NCBI GenBank assembly: GCA_033439255.1
Contig: CM065888.1
Coordinates: forward strand, 1,798,001-1,862,000
Source: Hericium rajendrae
Lineage: Eukaryota > Basidiomycota > Agaricomycetes > Russulales > Hericiaceae
Direction: 5' to 3'
Length of the DNA: 64,000 nt
Part shown: positions 24,445 to 34,683 of the stretch, piece by piece
Layout: every line of letters starts with the position of its first letter
How positions within the stretch are numbered: the stretch's first letter is position 1
Notes under the pieces: generated by a model
Seen by the model: only the letters and a program-made list of their open reading frames with translations
What the model was told of the DNA's origin: nothing
The model's database searches: none
Translations under genes and position numbers: made by a program

Positions 24445-26095
24445 TCATCTGATACTATACCGGTCAAAGGTACTCTCCCTCTTGTCCGACTCCTCTCTCT
24501 GGCCCCAGACCTTCCACATTTTCATCGCCTCCTCACGATAACAGATTGTGAACACCATCGTGCCGTCGGGGCCGAGACAGCTCTGGCCGACGGTGCCCGT
24601 GTGGGCAGTGACACTTACAAGACGATTGAGCGATGGGTACGAGTGCACGGTGACGGAGTTGGTGAGGGGCGAGGCGATGGGGTCGACTTTGGACGGGAGC
24701 CGCTCGCCTCGGGAGCCCTGCCATGACAGGCCGTGCGTGCTGAGGAGCTCTTTGCAGTGAGGCGACCACTGAAGCGAGTAGATGCTACTGTCAAGCGAGA
24801 TTGTGTGCAGAGGGGTCGGCGACGGGCTCGACGTCAATGCCGCGGTACTCCATATCTGTATTGTTCCATCCGGGTAGGTGCCTCCGGTGGCCAAGAGGTC
24901 GGGTTTCCACGGACACCATGCCACCGCCTGGTCGCGATGAATGAGCTGCAGCGATTGTGAAAGAAGGAGCGGGCTACCTTCACTGAGCCGCCGTGCTTCA
25001 TCTTGCCCACTTTCTTCGCGGACTCGCCCAAATTGCGATGGTCCCAGATGAAGACGCTGCCCCGCCCGTCCGAGCTCACCAGATAGCGACCGTCGGGGCT
25101 CCACTTGAGCCCGTACACGTCCTCGCGGTGCGCCTTGATCTTGAAGACGGCATCGCGCTGGCGCAGATCGTAGAGCGCGATGCGGCCGTCCATGCGGCCA
25201 ATGGTGCATTCGCGGTCGCGCCAGTCAAGCGCGGACACGCCCATCCAGTCGTGGTTGGGCCACTTGCGCAGCAGTTTTTCCGACGCGGTGTCCCAGACCT
25301 GGAGGTTGCCCGTAGTGGTGCCCATGCAGACGACGTCGGGCATGTCGCCCTGCGCGAAGGCGATGGTGCGTATTCGGCCGTGGCTCGCGGTGGGGAGATT
25401 GCAGAGGTGCGAAATCTGGCGCGTGTCGAGGTTCTGGTAGTAGACATCGTGCCCGCAGGCCACGGCGATGACATTGCGGCGCGACCAGGTGAGGGGATAC
25501 GCCCATGGGTCTTGCGGGATGCCGGGCCCGTCGAGGGCAAGGATGAATTGCCGGCGTTTGGCGAGGTTAGCGGAGGAGGATGTGGGAGGGACGACGGAGG
25601 GAGAATAGAAGAGTTGGGAAACGCTCCGGCGTAAAGCGGAAAGCATCTTGCCATCTGGGGTCGTGGTTGGAGAATCGGTGAATTTGAGCAGACGATCGTC
25701 CGCCAGGCCGAATACCTGAGCTATGCGTTTGGTCCGCGGTGTGGTGTTGATGGGAAATAAGACATCAGGACGAGCCGTGATGAACCGGTCAGCCTAGCAA
25801 GACGGAGGCAAATGAGATAGATGCAATGAGCTTGCGAAGTTGTTCATATGTGAACAAGACGTACTCTGGGTTCTGTCGTATGAACGGTAAAATCAGCCTT
25901 TGGCAGGGGTGTGCTCTGCACGTCTATGCTGCCTATCGAAACCCTCTGCCGTTTTGAAGAGAACTCATTCGTGATCGAGACCCGCGAACGCCGCTTCCGT
26001 GGTGTCTTGCATTCTCTGGAGGGACCCGCGACTGACCTGTGCGTTCGTCAGTCTGTGTCACCACGCTGAAAGATTAACCCTGCCTACTCGTCCAT
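24445..26095 (-). CDS. Cdc20/Fizzy-family APC/C activator (WD40), Ama1-like
   Basis: Activator and substrate receptor of the anaphase-promoting complex. The start exon is only MDE(S): a 51-nt intron (26,037-26,087) joins it to SVAGPSRECKTPRKRRSRVS. A second intron near 25,795-25,870 precedes ADRFITARPDVLFP, the C-box (DRFITxR) that contacts the APC/C. TPRTKRIAQVFGLADDRLLK follows, then a seven-bladed WD40 propeller (QVWDTASEKLLRKW, DVYGLKWSPDGRYLVSSDG, VFIWDHR, AVAWCPWKPDLLATGG, IQIWS). The protein ends in the IR tail, RYSIR, at 24,445. The divergent first-blade sequence (DPWAYPLTWSRRNVIAVACG) suggests the meiotic Ama1-type branch rather than Cdc20 or Cdh1; that is inference. No KEN box was noticed. 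Confidence 0.8.
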
Positions 26096-26649
26096 CTGTG
26101 AAAGGGGCAGAGAAGATGGTGGCCGTGCGGACAGACAGGCCCTAAAGGGAGGAGGACGAGGGATGCTTGGGTCCTTCGACTCTCGGCGCCTACTCGGCCA
26201 CTCCTCGCAAGCGGGTCATCACGTGGTCTCAAAGGCTTCAGAGCGCGCTTCGCCCTTGGGCGCTCATTGCTTCACCTCTTTCCAGCTTCGCGTTCCAGAC
26301 TTTGCGTTCAGCGGTCGTGCTTAACGGTCCATTTTGATTCATAGGCTACACAAGGCCTGAGCGTTATCAAAATCTGTTCAATTTCCATGACCATTCGGCA
26401 GGTTGTAAAGACCACAGTGCATTTGAGAAATATCGCTGACCTATGTATCAGCATTAACACCACACAGCTGTTTAGCAATCTCTGGTTGAAACGTGAGGAA
26501 GCTTAACCAACCCCCTGGTAAGTATATATGTATAGCTCTCCCCGGGACTTTATATTTACACGAGCGGTCGCTTTCCAGATACTGTCTCGATTTCATCAGT
26601 GCGCCTTGCTGAATAGCCTACTCAGCCGCGAGCTCATTTCGGTTGTTAG
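26096..26649. promoter_or_regulatory. Bidirectional intergenic region, APC/C activator and COG7
   Basis: The APC/C activator starts at 26,095 going left and COG7 at 26,650 going right, so 554 bp serve as a divergent promoter region. A TATATAT sequence near 26,522-26,530 lies upstream of COG7. Confidence 0.45.
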
Positions 26650-29322
26650 ATGTCGTCCACTTCCCTCGGTGAGGAATCTACGCCATTTCCACCAAATTTC
26701 TTGGATGATCTTGAGTCACTTGATTCTGACGAGGGTTTGGCCGATTGGATCAATGGCGTACTGCGCTCTGACGACGATACAAACCTTGATTTGAACGCAT
26801 TGGATAAGCTCGTATCCAGAGCGATGGCACTCCTCGACATCTCGAGTGAAGACCTATCGTCCAGTCTTGAGCGGCTTATCGATGACATCTCCCGTTCCGC
26901 CTCTCGACTGTCTTACGACTTGCAATTCATGCGGGACGGTGCTGTGAACCTCCAGACGACTCTGACAGCCCTCAATTTCCTGACGAATAGCTCGCGTTTC
27001 ACTGACAGCAGCGATGCCTTGAAAAGCCTCCACCAATTAGACGTTATCAAGTCTCACATGGAAGCCGCCAGAGATGTCCTCCAGGAGGCGGAGAGCTGGA
27101 GCACGCTAGAGTCGGAGGTTACATCGTTGCTGGCGGAACAGACCTACGAGAAGGCCGCCGAGAGATTATCTGAAGCAAACAAAAGCCTTACTCTTTTCCA
27201 GAAAACGCCCGATTTCGAGCAGCGACGGGCGCTGATCACTAGTTTGCAAAACCAGCTCGAGGCCTCACTCAGCTCTTCCCTGGTCGCTGCCATCAACAGC
27301 CAGGACATCTCGCTCTGTCGAACTCATTACACGATCTTTCACGACATCCAACGCGACGCCGAGTTCAGATCTTACTATTATGGTTCTCGCAGAAGTGCGT
27401 TAACGTCGATGTGGCAAGACGCCTCTCTCGTTGAAGACGGCGCTAGTCCCAGTGACATGCAATCTTTCTCGACGTTTCTTCCGAAATTCTTCTCCTCATT
27501 TCTGTTTACTCTGGCAGCGGAACGTCCATCCATATCTGCCATTTTCCCGGACCCCCGCGCTACGCTCGCGACTTTCATCACTTCGACCATCCAGGATTTG
27601 CAGCCGTCCTTTGCTGATAGGCTCTCTGCCGCATCCCACCATGGCGGCGCGGCGGCGCTTCTCGACATCATCGCATCATTTCAGGCCACGGAGGAGTTTG
27701 TGGTAGCCGCCGACAAGATCATAGAGAGTATCCAGGATCCGGCAGCCGGGAGTGATGGTGGTAGTGCCGATCATCTCGCAACATCGAAATCGCATTCTAA
27801 GAGACATTCCCGCCGCTTATCTCTGTCACTTTCCAGTAGGATGTCTGGTCAATCCGCGTCAGCGTACACGTCTTCTGGAGTTGCTTCAGACTGGGATCAA
27901 CCTTTGTTTGAACCCTTCCTAGAATATCAAATGGACTACGGCGCGATGGAGACACGGTTACTAGCAAAAGAGTTTGCAGCGCTGCACCCTGACAGCGAGA
28001 TTGCATCATGGGATGGAGGTCGAGGGTTGCGAGACGGCTCGGTCGACGCTTTCAGGCTTGCAGACGAAGCTTTGGGAAGAGTTCAAGCGTTTACGCATGG
28101 CTACGGTTTTCCCGGTTTCATCAAAGCATTGGACCAATTTTTCGAGTCCTTCCTCGAAAAATCACGGAAACGACTGTCCGACACGCCCCTGCCTGCCGGT
28201 TCTGTCAGCTCGTCGGTCTCGACGTCCGACGACCTCGCGGATTTGGATTATACGCTGGAGGACTGGAGAGCTATCCGGATGCGCATCGATCTGCTCGAGG
28301 CAGTCCGCATCGTTCTTAATCGCTTGATCTTATTCGAGACGCGGATTCATTCGACGGCATATCAGTGCAGCAAGAGCTTGCGCTCGGTTCATGGCTTGAG
28401 CACGCCGATTGTCGCATCTGGGACGTCGCGTGGCGAGATGCAGCTGCTGGCATCGTCGGCACTCAATTCCGTGGAGTTACAGGATCTGCTCAAGCGATAC
28501 GAAACGTCCTCTCCTTATGCAAGCCAAGAAGGAGGAGTTTCATTATCCCACCCCGCTTTGCACCCAGAGTCCTTGTTGACTCGGTCCCACAATATCATCT
28601 CGACCTTCACCATATCGGTGCAGAAGTCGCTGCAAGATGCCATCCTGTCGCCGCTTCGCAAGCATCTTTCTCATTACGCTTCGTCTCCTTTATGGACCGT
28701 CTCGAACGAGGCAAGGGAGAAACAGGCGACCTCGGCTACGAGCGACATACACATCCCACTTTTTTCCCTGTCGCCCAGTGACATCATGCAGCACGTTGCC
28801 GAAGGCCTCCTTAACCTCCCCAGACTCTTCGAAGTTTATGCCGTCGATGATGTCTTCTCGTTCTCCATGGAGACGCTGCCCTTCCTCGACCGCGAACTCT
28901 TCGATGCACTCCTCGAGCAGACAAAAGAATCGCAGGCGATGTCCCGCCGGCAGTCCTCCATCTCGGTGCGCAGCGCAGCGTCGCTCGTCAGTACGGCGCA
29001 CACGCCCGAAGCTGTGACGTCCATCTGGCTCTCGTCTCTCGGCCACTCGATATTGAGCCACCTCACGTCTGTCGTGCTCCCCGGCATATCTTCACTGACT
29101 AGCGCGGGATCGGCGCAGTTGGCTGCGGACTTGGATTACCTGTCCAATATCGTGGGTGCGCTGAACGTACATAGCGGGGAGCTCAAGAAGTGGAGGAGAT
29201 ATGTTAGCTTGGACGATAGCCTCTCGTCAAGTGCGCTCACTCAGGCTGACGTAGATTCCGATGATGCGGTCTTTGAGCAGGTAGCTAGAGTCAGAGGATG
29301 GAGGGTTGATGGCATCAGATAG
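26650..29322 (+). CDS. COG7: Conserved oligomeric Golgi complex subunit 7
   Basis: Single-exon 890-residue protein. COG7 is part of lobe B of the COG tethering complex, which recycles Golgi glycosylation enzymes in retrograde vesicle transport on the cytosolic face of the Golgi. Matches to the family in order are an acidic N-terminus with ADWINGVLRS (about residue 31), a helical coiled region with SRLSYDLQFMRDGAVNLQTT, QLDVIKSHMEAARDVLQEAE followed by SWSTLE, FQKTPDFEQRRALITSLQNQ, AFTHGYGFPGFIKALDQFF, and a C-terminal helical half. The length is slightly above animal COG7 (about 770). Open throughout with no intron needed; the start is the first Met after an in-frame non-coding leader. Confidence 0.85.
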   Translation: MSSTSLGEESTPFPPNFLDDLESLDSDEGLADWINGVLRSDDDTNLDLNALDKLVSRAMALLDISSEDLSSSLERLIDDISRSASRLSYDLQFMRDGAVNLQTTLTALNFLTNSSRFTDSSDALKSLHQLDVIKSHMEAARDVLQEAESWSTLESEVTSLLAEQTYEKAAERLSEANKSLTLFQKTPDFEQRRALITSLQNQLEASLSSSLVAAINSQDISLCRTHYTIFHDIQRDAEFRSYYYGSRRSALTSMWQDASLVEDGASPSDMQSFSTFLPKFFSSFLFTLAAERPSISAIFPDPRATLATFITSTIQDLQPSFADRLSAASHHGGAAALLDIIASFQATEEFVVAADKIIESIQDPAAGSDGGSADHLATSKSHSKRHSRRLSLSLSSRMSGQSASAYTSSGVASDWDQPLFEPFLEYQMDYGAMETRLLAKEFAALHPDSEIASWDGGRGLRDGSVDAFRLADEALGRVQAFTHGYGFPGFIKALDQFFESFLEKSRKRLSDTPLPAGSVSSSVSTSDDLADLDYTLEDWRAIRMRIDLLEAVRIVLNRLILFETRIHSTAYQCSKSLRSVHGLSTPIVASGTSRGEMQLLASSALNSVELQDLLKRYETSSPYASQEGGVSLSHPALHPESLLTRSHNIISTFTISVQKSLQDAILSPLRKHLSHYASSPLWTVSNEAREKQATSATSDIHIPLFSLSPSDIMQHVAEGLLNLPRLFEVYAVDDVFSFSMETLPFLDRELFDALLEQTKESQAMSRRQSSISVRSAASLVSTAHTPEAVTSIWLSSLGHSILSHLTSVVLPGISSLTSAGSAQLAADLDYLSNIVGALNVHSGELKKWRRYVSLDDSLSSSALTQADVDSDDAVFEQVARVRGWRVDGIR

Positions 29323-29998
29323 ATATTGTTGTAGGTGCATACTCACTCCAACCGTACTTGGACTGGATTTTGTTATGTCTACGCACGGTTTTGGCATTCA
29401 TGTTATAGTAGTTGGCAGTGATACAACACTGCTGGATTCATTCAAAAACCTCTGCATACTACAAAAAGAAACAATGCAGATATATCGCAGATAAAATCAA
29501 TATTCATGTTGCATGCTGATACAATTGTGTTTGCACCATACACGATGATACATGATAGTAAGTATGACACACTTTAGGCACGACACCTGAGATCATTATT
29601 GGTTGTTTACACAAATTTCTCCTCTATCAGCTGAACCAGCATCTGGAAAAAGTGTCTGTACTACTTTAGAAGATATGATCTACAATAGCTGTAATAGATT
29701 ATATATTTTCTGTAACATCTGTTGATAGGTGGGTCTTTATCACAAGTACATGTAGTAGTCTATATCAGCCTATAGTCAGCCTGTAGTGATCTATAGTGCC
29801 TGTAGATGTCAGTATCTACTGTAGCTATATGATCCAGCTACTGTAGCTATGTATACCTATAGTATATATATGCTAAGTCTTGTACTGTTCATGTTAATAT
29901 AATGTAAGACAGTATTATTCTTCTAGGTATAGGTATTAGATGCTTGTTATAGTATAGATTTTGTTGGTATAGGAATTAGATGCTTGCTATAGGATATA
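29323..29998. other. Boundary zone into repeat region
   Basis: AT-rich sequence downstream of COG7. From about 29,690 it becomes GCTATAG/CTGTAG-rich simple repeat resembling 39,000-39,165 and 46,720-46,960. No gene. Confidence 0.45.
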
Positions 29999-30493
29999 CA
30001 GTGGCATGCAAAAATATCGCAAGGTCTGCACTTCGAGCAATGTAGGCTGCACTGTGCTCACAAAAGTGACTGTAGTGTAAAACTTTATATATGAAAGTTG
30101 TAGCTTAGGATGTGTAAAATATGAATACAAAAAAAAATTCATGGATTTGACTAATGTTTGGAGGAATCAGAGCCTAGGAATGTGATGAAAAGAAATTTGA
30201 GGCAATTGCATTGCACAAAATCATGTCATGTATACCACAAAATTCATGCAAATATCTCAGCAATTTAGTATTTAGTATAGCCCCCTTTTGCCTCCTTCAA
30301 GGCCTCAACATGGTGTAGCATCGACTTATACAACTTCTGAATGTCCTTCAAACACAATTTCCCCCACTCCTCCTGCAAAACCTCCTACAACTCTCCAACA
30401 TTGTGTGGACAATGTTTACGATGATGCGCAGCCCTGTCCACCATGTCTCATGCATGTTCAATGATGTTCATGTCTGGTAAGAATGGTGCCTAG

Positions 30494-30980
30494 TGTAACG
30501 GACGATAGAGGTCGAGCCGCTACTGCCCAGGAAGTCCAAGGTAGGCGAGCGAGTGAGGAGGGTATAAAGGTGTCGTAGACCTCCTAGAGAGAGTCCACGA
30601 GCTAGAACTAACAGAACCGAGGATGCCTCAGTCCTGCAGCCAAGCAGATGAGTGATGAGCTGGCACCTCCTCTGAGGGCCAGCAGCAGATATAGACCTCC
30701 TGATGAGGGTTTTGGGGGCCACACACCTTCCTTTGAGGGTTGGATCCCAAGAGAACCTTTCAGATATGAGGAGAACAAGCAAAGACTGAGACAAAAGCAG
30801 ACAGATGGTGGTGAGTTGGCAAGATAGATGCTTATTCCCAATAAGGAAATCCGCTCTAAGTACATGATTCAAACTCAGCTATCCTAATAAGGAAACTCTG
30901 CAAAACTCGAAAAGTAAGCCAGGTAGAAAAGAGTAAGAAAGTAGAAGACTATAGTAGTAACTGATAAACCATCCGTTACA
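30494..30980. mobile_element. Solo LTR (retrotransposon fossil)
   Basis: A 487-bp segment begins TGTAACGGA and ends TCCGTTACA, with short TG...CA inverted ends. It is flanked by the 5-bp duplication CCTAG (30,489-30,493 and 30,981-30,985) and sits inside the Tc1-like transposase sequence. No internal retroelement region is present, so it looks like a solitary LTR left after recombination, of Ty3/Gypsy type judging by its ends. It is younger than the Tc1 copy it interrupts. Confidence 0.75.
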
Positions 30981-32089
30981 CCTAGGGCAGTTGTTTAACG
31001 TTATGTTCATCAAGCCAGTTGCGAGCAAGCTTGGAGGTGTGCTTTGGATCAAGATCCTGCTGAAAAAGCATATCTGTGGGTCCAAGATTGTTATCAGAGA
31101 GTGTGCTGAGGAGAGATTCAGAGAGGATGGAGGTGAATTGGGTTGCATTCATGTGATCCTCAACACAATGTAGTCATCCAGGCCCCTTGTATGTCAAGCA
31201 TCCCCAGACCTGTAATGAACCTCCTCCATGCTTGACCATCTTTCGAACATTTCAGAGCAGAAATTCTTCCCCAGGCCTTCTTCGACAGTAAAGGTGCCCA
31301 TCAGAGCCAAAAAGATTGAACTTGGACTCATCACTGAAAATGACATGCCTCCAATCTTTCTCAGTCCATTCCACATGCTCCTCAGCCCACTTCCTACGCT
31401 TCTGCTAGTGGACTTGAGTAAGAAGTGGCTTCTTTTTGTGTACTTGTCCATAGAGACTGAGCCATATGAACATGCAACAGACTGTGGTGGGATAGAGATG
31501 AGGGAATAGTTCATGTTAAACATCAGTTGCATCAGAGCAGTGATCAGGCAGACAGCTCGATGCTTGAAATGAAGTGTTATTGATGTAGGATGACCAGAAC
31601 AGGGTGTCTTACTAGTAATAAAAGTCAGGATGCTGCAGCTAGCACTTGTAGGCTCGTGAGCAATTGGTTGGATCAACATCGACCTTTGGGCCAATTCGTG
31701 ACTATGTACATCAGGAACCCTCAGAACTTTCTGATTGATCTGATTTGATCTGATTTGATCTGATGTCAATCTGATTGATCTGAAAAGAGCTTTAAAGGAA
31801 TTTTGATCTATATATTATATATAAAGAGACTTAAGTATTCTAGTTGTCAATATCTCAGTTCTCAAATACTTGGGGAAGAGGGCCGATGCTCTGCACGGCA
31901 ATACGATTCCTTTTAAATTGTTCTAACTTTGTAGTGTTATTCTCACAGAATTAATAAGATAACAGAGAATTGAATATACTAGTATTGTAATGCTGCAAAG
32001 ATCTCTATCTTCAAAGTATATTGTTTTACACTTATCTCTTATTTTTAAACTTTGCTACCAGCAAGAGTTGAACTAATGACAAAATAATG

Positions 32090-32135
32090 GTCACGTGCAA
32101 CAGCGAGCCCGGTCAGGCTCGCTGTTGCACGTGAC
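32090..32135. repeat. Perfect 20-bp hairpin, 6-nt loop
   Basis: Arms 32,090-32,109 and 32,116-32,135 are exact reverse complements (GTCACGTGCAACAGCGAGCC), around the loop CGGTCA. GC-rich in an AT-rich setting. It carries an E-box-like CACGTG in each arm. Confidence 0.85.
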
Positions 32136-32285
32136 TTCTCAAAAATTGTGTTTACATTTATGAAGTACATAAGTGTGGCCTTTGAAAGTCTATCAACTGT
32201 TGTATGTTGCCTAGATTGATTTTATTTTTGCCTTCTAGGGGTCTGAATCAGTAAGTTGGCTATATCTCTGTCAATTCTCCAGCTA

Positions 32286-32866
32286 CATCAGGAAGGTTGA
32301 CAACTTTCTGATTGACCTGACAATTTCTAACCCTACTGACAGCTTCTGATTGACCTGATCCACCTGAAAGCAATCTTGAGAAGCAAATATCTGATCAGAC
32401 TTTTACATTCAAGAAAAGACATTTATTGTCAGATATATAAGTTTTTAATCTCTAACTAATAGATATATCAAAATCTTTGATATTTGAAATTTTTGAAAAT
32501 CTGAGAGTGTCTGATTTCAAATCTGGAGGTCAAATATCAGTCAGATGGATCAGACAGTGTCAGACACCATCAGATGCTCTCAGACAGTTGCAGATAATTT
32601 TCAGATATTTGACCTCCAGATTTGAAAAAATTCTCAGGTCAGACACTCTCAGATTTAGAAAATTTCAGATATCAGAGATTTTGTTATATCTATTAGTTAG
32701 AGATTACAAACTTATATATCTGACAATAAATCTCTTTACTTAAATGTAAAAGTTTGATCAGATATTTGCCTGTTAAGATTGCTTTCAGGTGGATCAGGTC
32801 AATCAGGAGCTGTCAGTAGGGTTAGAAATTGTCAGGTCAATCAGAAAGTTGTCAACCTTCCTGATG
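32286..32866. mobile_element. 581-bp fold-back MITE (family A), copy 1
   Basis: The ends are CATCAGGAAGGTTGACAACT and its inverse, with arms of about 270 bp that are nearly complementary over their length. TA flanks both ends. The length is identical to the copies at 39,167 and 41,883. TCTGA/TCAGA words fill the arms. No coding capacity. Confidence 0.9.
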
Positions 32867-33034
32867 TATAAACATCAACTCAAGTGTTTCTGAATAGTAC
32901 TATTGATGGCCATATTAACACGATTTTTACTGATTTTTTATGCTACTCAGTATGTGCCTATTCTCAGATGATTTGATGATTTGCCCCTAAACTTGAATGA
33001 TTTTTTCGATTTTTTCCTGCTTATAAATCGCTTA

Positions 33035-33128
33035 TGTAATCCGCAGCACGGGCAAAATAACGTACTCCCGTCCCCCTCATGATGTCATGGGACGGGAGTA
33101 TGTCATTTTGCCCGTGCTGCAGATTATG
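33035..33128. repeat. Long imperfect hairpin
   Basis: Arms 33,035-33,073 and 33,090-33,128 pair with few mismatches (shared core GCAGCACGGGCAAAAT and TACTCCCGTCC); the loop is about 16 nt. It lies inside the SINE-like insertion. Confidence 0.8.
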
Positions 33129-34373
33129 TAAAACCTTGAAAATAGTCAAATAGGAGGTTTTGTGATAATTCGAGTGTACCTCCTTAAGTACTGAAGATAT
33201 CGCCGGTCCCTTTATTGAGTCAGAAAGCCCTTTATTATACCTTTCAAATGATGCTAGGTACATTACAATTGGATGAGTCAATAAAAAGATATGGCCTCAA
33301 CAAGTTTGCCCCTACCTCTAATACCAACCCTTCAGTAATCGCTACCGCGTTTTCTCAATACATATCCGATCATCTTGTATAATATGCCGTTGGAAAGATA
33401 CGAATCAGACCTTTCCAATGGTATCTTTAGCGTGTAAATAGCACCACTCATTGCTCCGCTACGATGCAATCACTATGATCTTCTCCTCAAAGGTATCTTT
33501 TGAAGTGATCTGCTCATATCTCAGTCATTTCTGAACCTATTCTCATGAAAAAAAAATGTTCTGACTAGGTAACATCTGCCTTTATCATATTATCATAGAC
33601 CATACTAACTTACATCAATGACGAGGTGCAGAATATCCTATTAAATATGTTTATCTGTTATCTCAACAAGTTTGCACTTTCTTATACTAAAATCTTTCAG
33701 TTCTAATAAGACTAGCATTGATTTACATATGCATATAGTTTAACACTAATTGAATTTATTTAGTAGACTGATATCTCTAAGAAACATTTAAAATCACAAA
33801 AATGACAATTGCCAGAATCGAACCTACAACCTTACTTTAAGATGTGAGAAATTATTACTATAAAAGGCATTACATTGGCTGGGTGTCATCTTTTTTGAGT
33901 TGAAAAGCGGGTTAGAGTAAACGATTCTAAGGAATCGTAACTTGATTTAAAAAAAATCAGACCAATCAGATTGACATCAGATCAATCAGATTGACATCAG
34001 ATCAAATCAGATCAATCAGAAAGTTCTGAGGGTTCCTGATATAAGGCCCTCATGGTGGAAATCAACAATACAGCAAAGTGTGATTGATGTGCACTTGGTC
34101 ATGGTGATAGAGTGTGTGTGAGAAGGTAGGAAATTGGCTTGTGGACTGTAGAAGATGTGGTTCAAGTGAAAATTTGTCACTCGGTGGCTGAACGTGAGAT
34201 GCATCAAATGCATCGGTCATGTGATCATGTCCATTATCTCATTATCAGGCACCACTCCTCCAGATTCCATAGTATGTCTTTATTTTTTTTTTAGTTCTGT
34301 ATGTATGAGTCATATCTACCACTATTATGTATAAGATCTCGACTGAATGAAAAAACTCCGAGCATCACACAAG

Positions 34374-34683
34374 ATCTGCAACTGTCTGAGAGCATCTGAT
34401 GGTGTCTGACACTGTCTGATCCATCTGACTTATATTTGATCTCCAGATTTAAAATCAGACACTCTCAGATTTTCAAAAATTTCAAATATCAAAGATTTTG
34501 ATATATCTATTAGTTAGAGATTAAAAACTTATATATCTGACAATAAATGTCTTTTCTTGAATGTAAAAGTCTGATCAGATATTTGCTTCTCAAGATTGCT
34601 TTCAGGTGGATCAGGTCAATCAGGAGCTGTCAGTAGGGTTAGAAATTGTCAGGTCAATCAGAAAGTTGTCAACCTTCCTGATG
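34374..34683. mobile_element. Half copy of family A MITE
   Basis: Matches the right half of the MITE at 39,167-39,747, from ATCTGCAACTGTCTGAG to the end CCTTCCTGATG. The left half is missing, so it is a truncated copy that probably removed the right end of the Tc1 element. Confidence 0.75.

Larger units (their letters stand above)
31873..33940 (-). mobile_element. SINE-like repeat with tRNA-like head
   Basis: Inserted in the CATCAGG element with the 5-bp duplication ACTTG; it begins GGGAAGAGGGCCGATGCTC (a relative starts near 48,608) and ends CTAAGGAATCGTAA. On the minus strand the right end reads ACGATTCCTTAGAATCGTTT, shared with 44,502-44,530. A tRNA-like block (33,790-33,900) follows, with a pol III B-box form GGTTCGATTCTGG and 5'/3' ends that can pair over seven bases. 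It carries two hairpins and a 581-bp MITE. SINE nature is inferred; length without the MITE is about 1.49 kb. Confidence 0.45.
31709..34041. mobile_element. CATCAGG element with nested insertion
   Basis: The ends CATCAGGAACCCTCAGAAC and the inverse form (ending CCTGATA) are flanked by TA on both sides. Long inverted arms rich in CTGATTGATCTGATT match the 231-bp element at 37,490-37,720. That short copy is an empty-site form: here about 2.07 kb (31,873-33,940) is inserted after AAATACTTG, with ACTTG repeated on the right. The element itself interrupts the Tc1 transposase after codon 20. Non-autonomous; no coding capacity. Confidence 0.75.
30265..34102 (-). pseudogene. Tc1-like DDE transposase remnant
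   Basis: Reading leftwards, Met at 34,102 starts MTKCTSITLCCIVDFHHEGL, a helix-turn-helix-like N-terminus that ends at the CATCAGG insertion. It resumes below 31,708 with several frame changes, then gives LTYKGPG, MNATQFTSILSESLLSTLSD, FQQDLDPKHTSKLARNWLDE (second catalytic Asp) and, beyond the solo LTR, PDMNIIEHA (third acidic residue) and EALKEAKGGYTKY with the stop at 30,265. An in-frame stop follows PDMNIIEHA. Insertions, stops and frame changes make it inactive. Confidence 0.75.
29999..34368 (-). mobile_element. Tc1/mariner transposon, decayed, multiply interrupted
   Basis: The left end is TA followed by CAGTGGCATGCAAAAATATC at 29,999, a Tc1-type terminus. On the minus strand it encodes a Tc1-like transposase in pieces (separate entry). 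The body is interrupted by a solo LTR (30,494-30,980) and by a CATCAGG element (31,709-34,041). The right terminus could not be found; it is probably cut off near 34,368, where half of a fold-back MITE begins, so the right coordinate is approximate. Confidence 0.6.

Noticed and set aside
24993-25634. 213-aa plus-strand frame opposite the WD40 gene
   Set aside because: Shadow of the Cdc20-family propeller exons.
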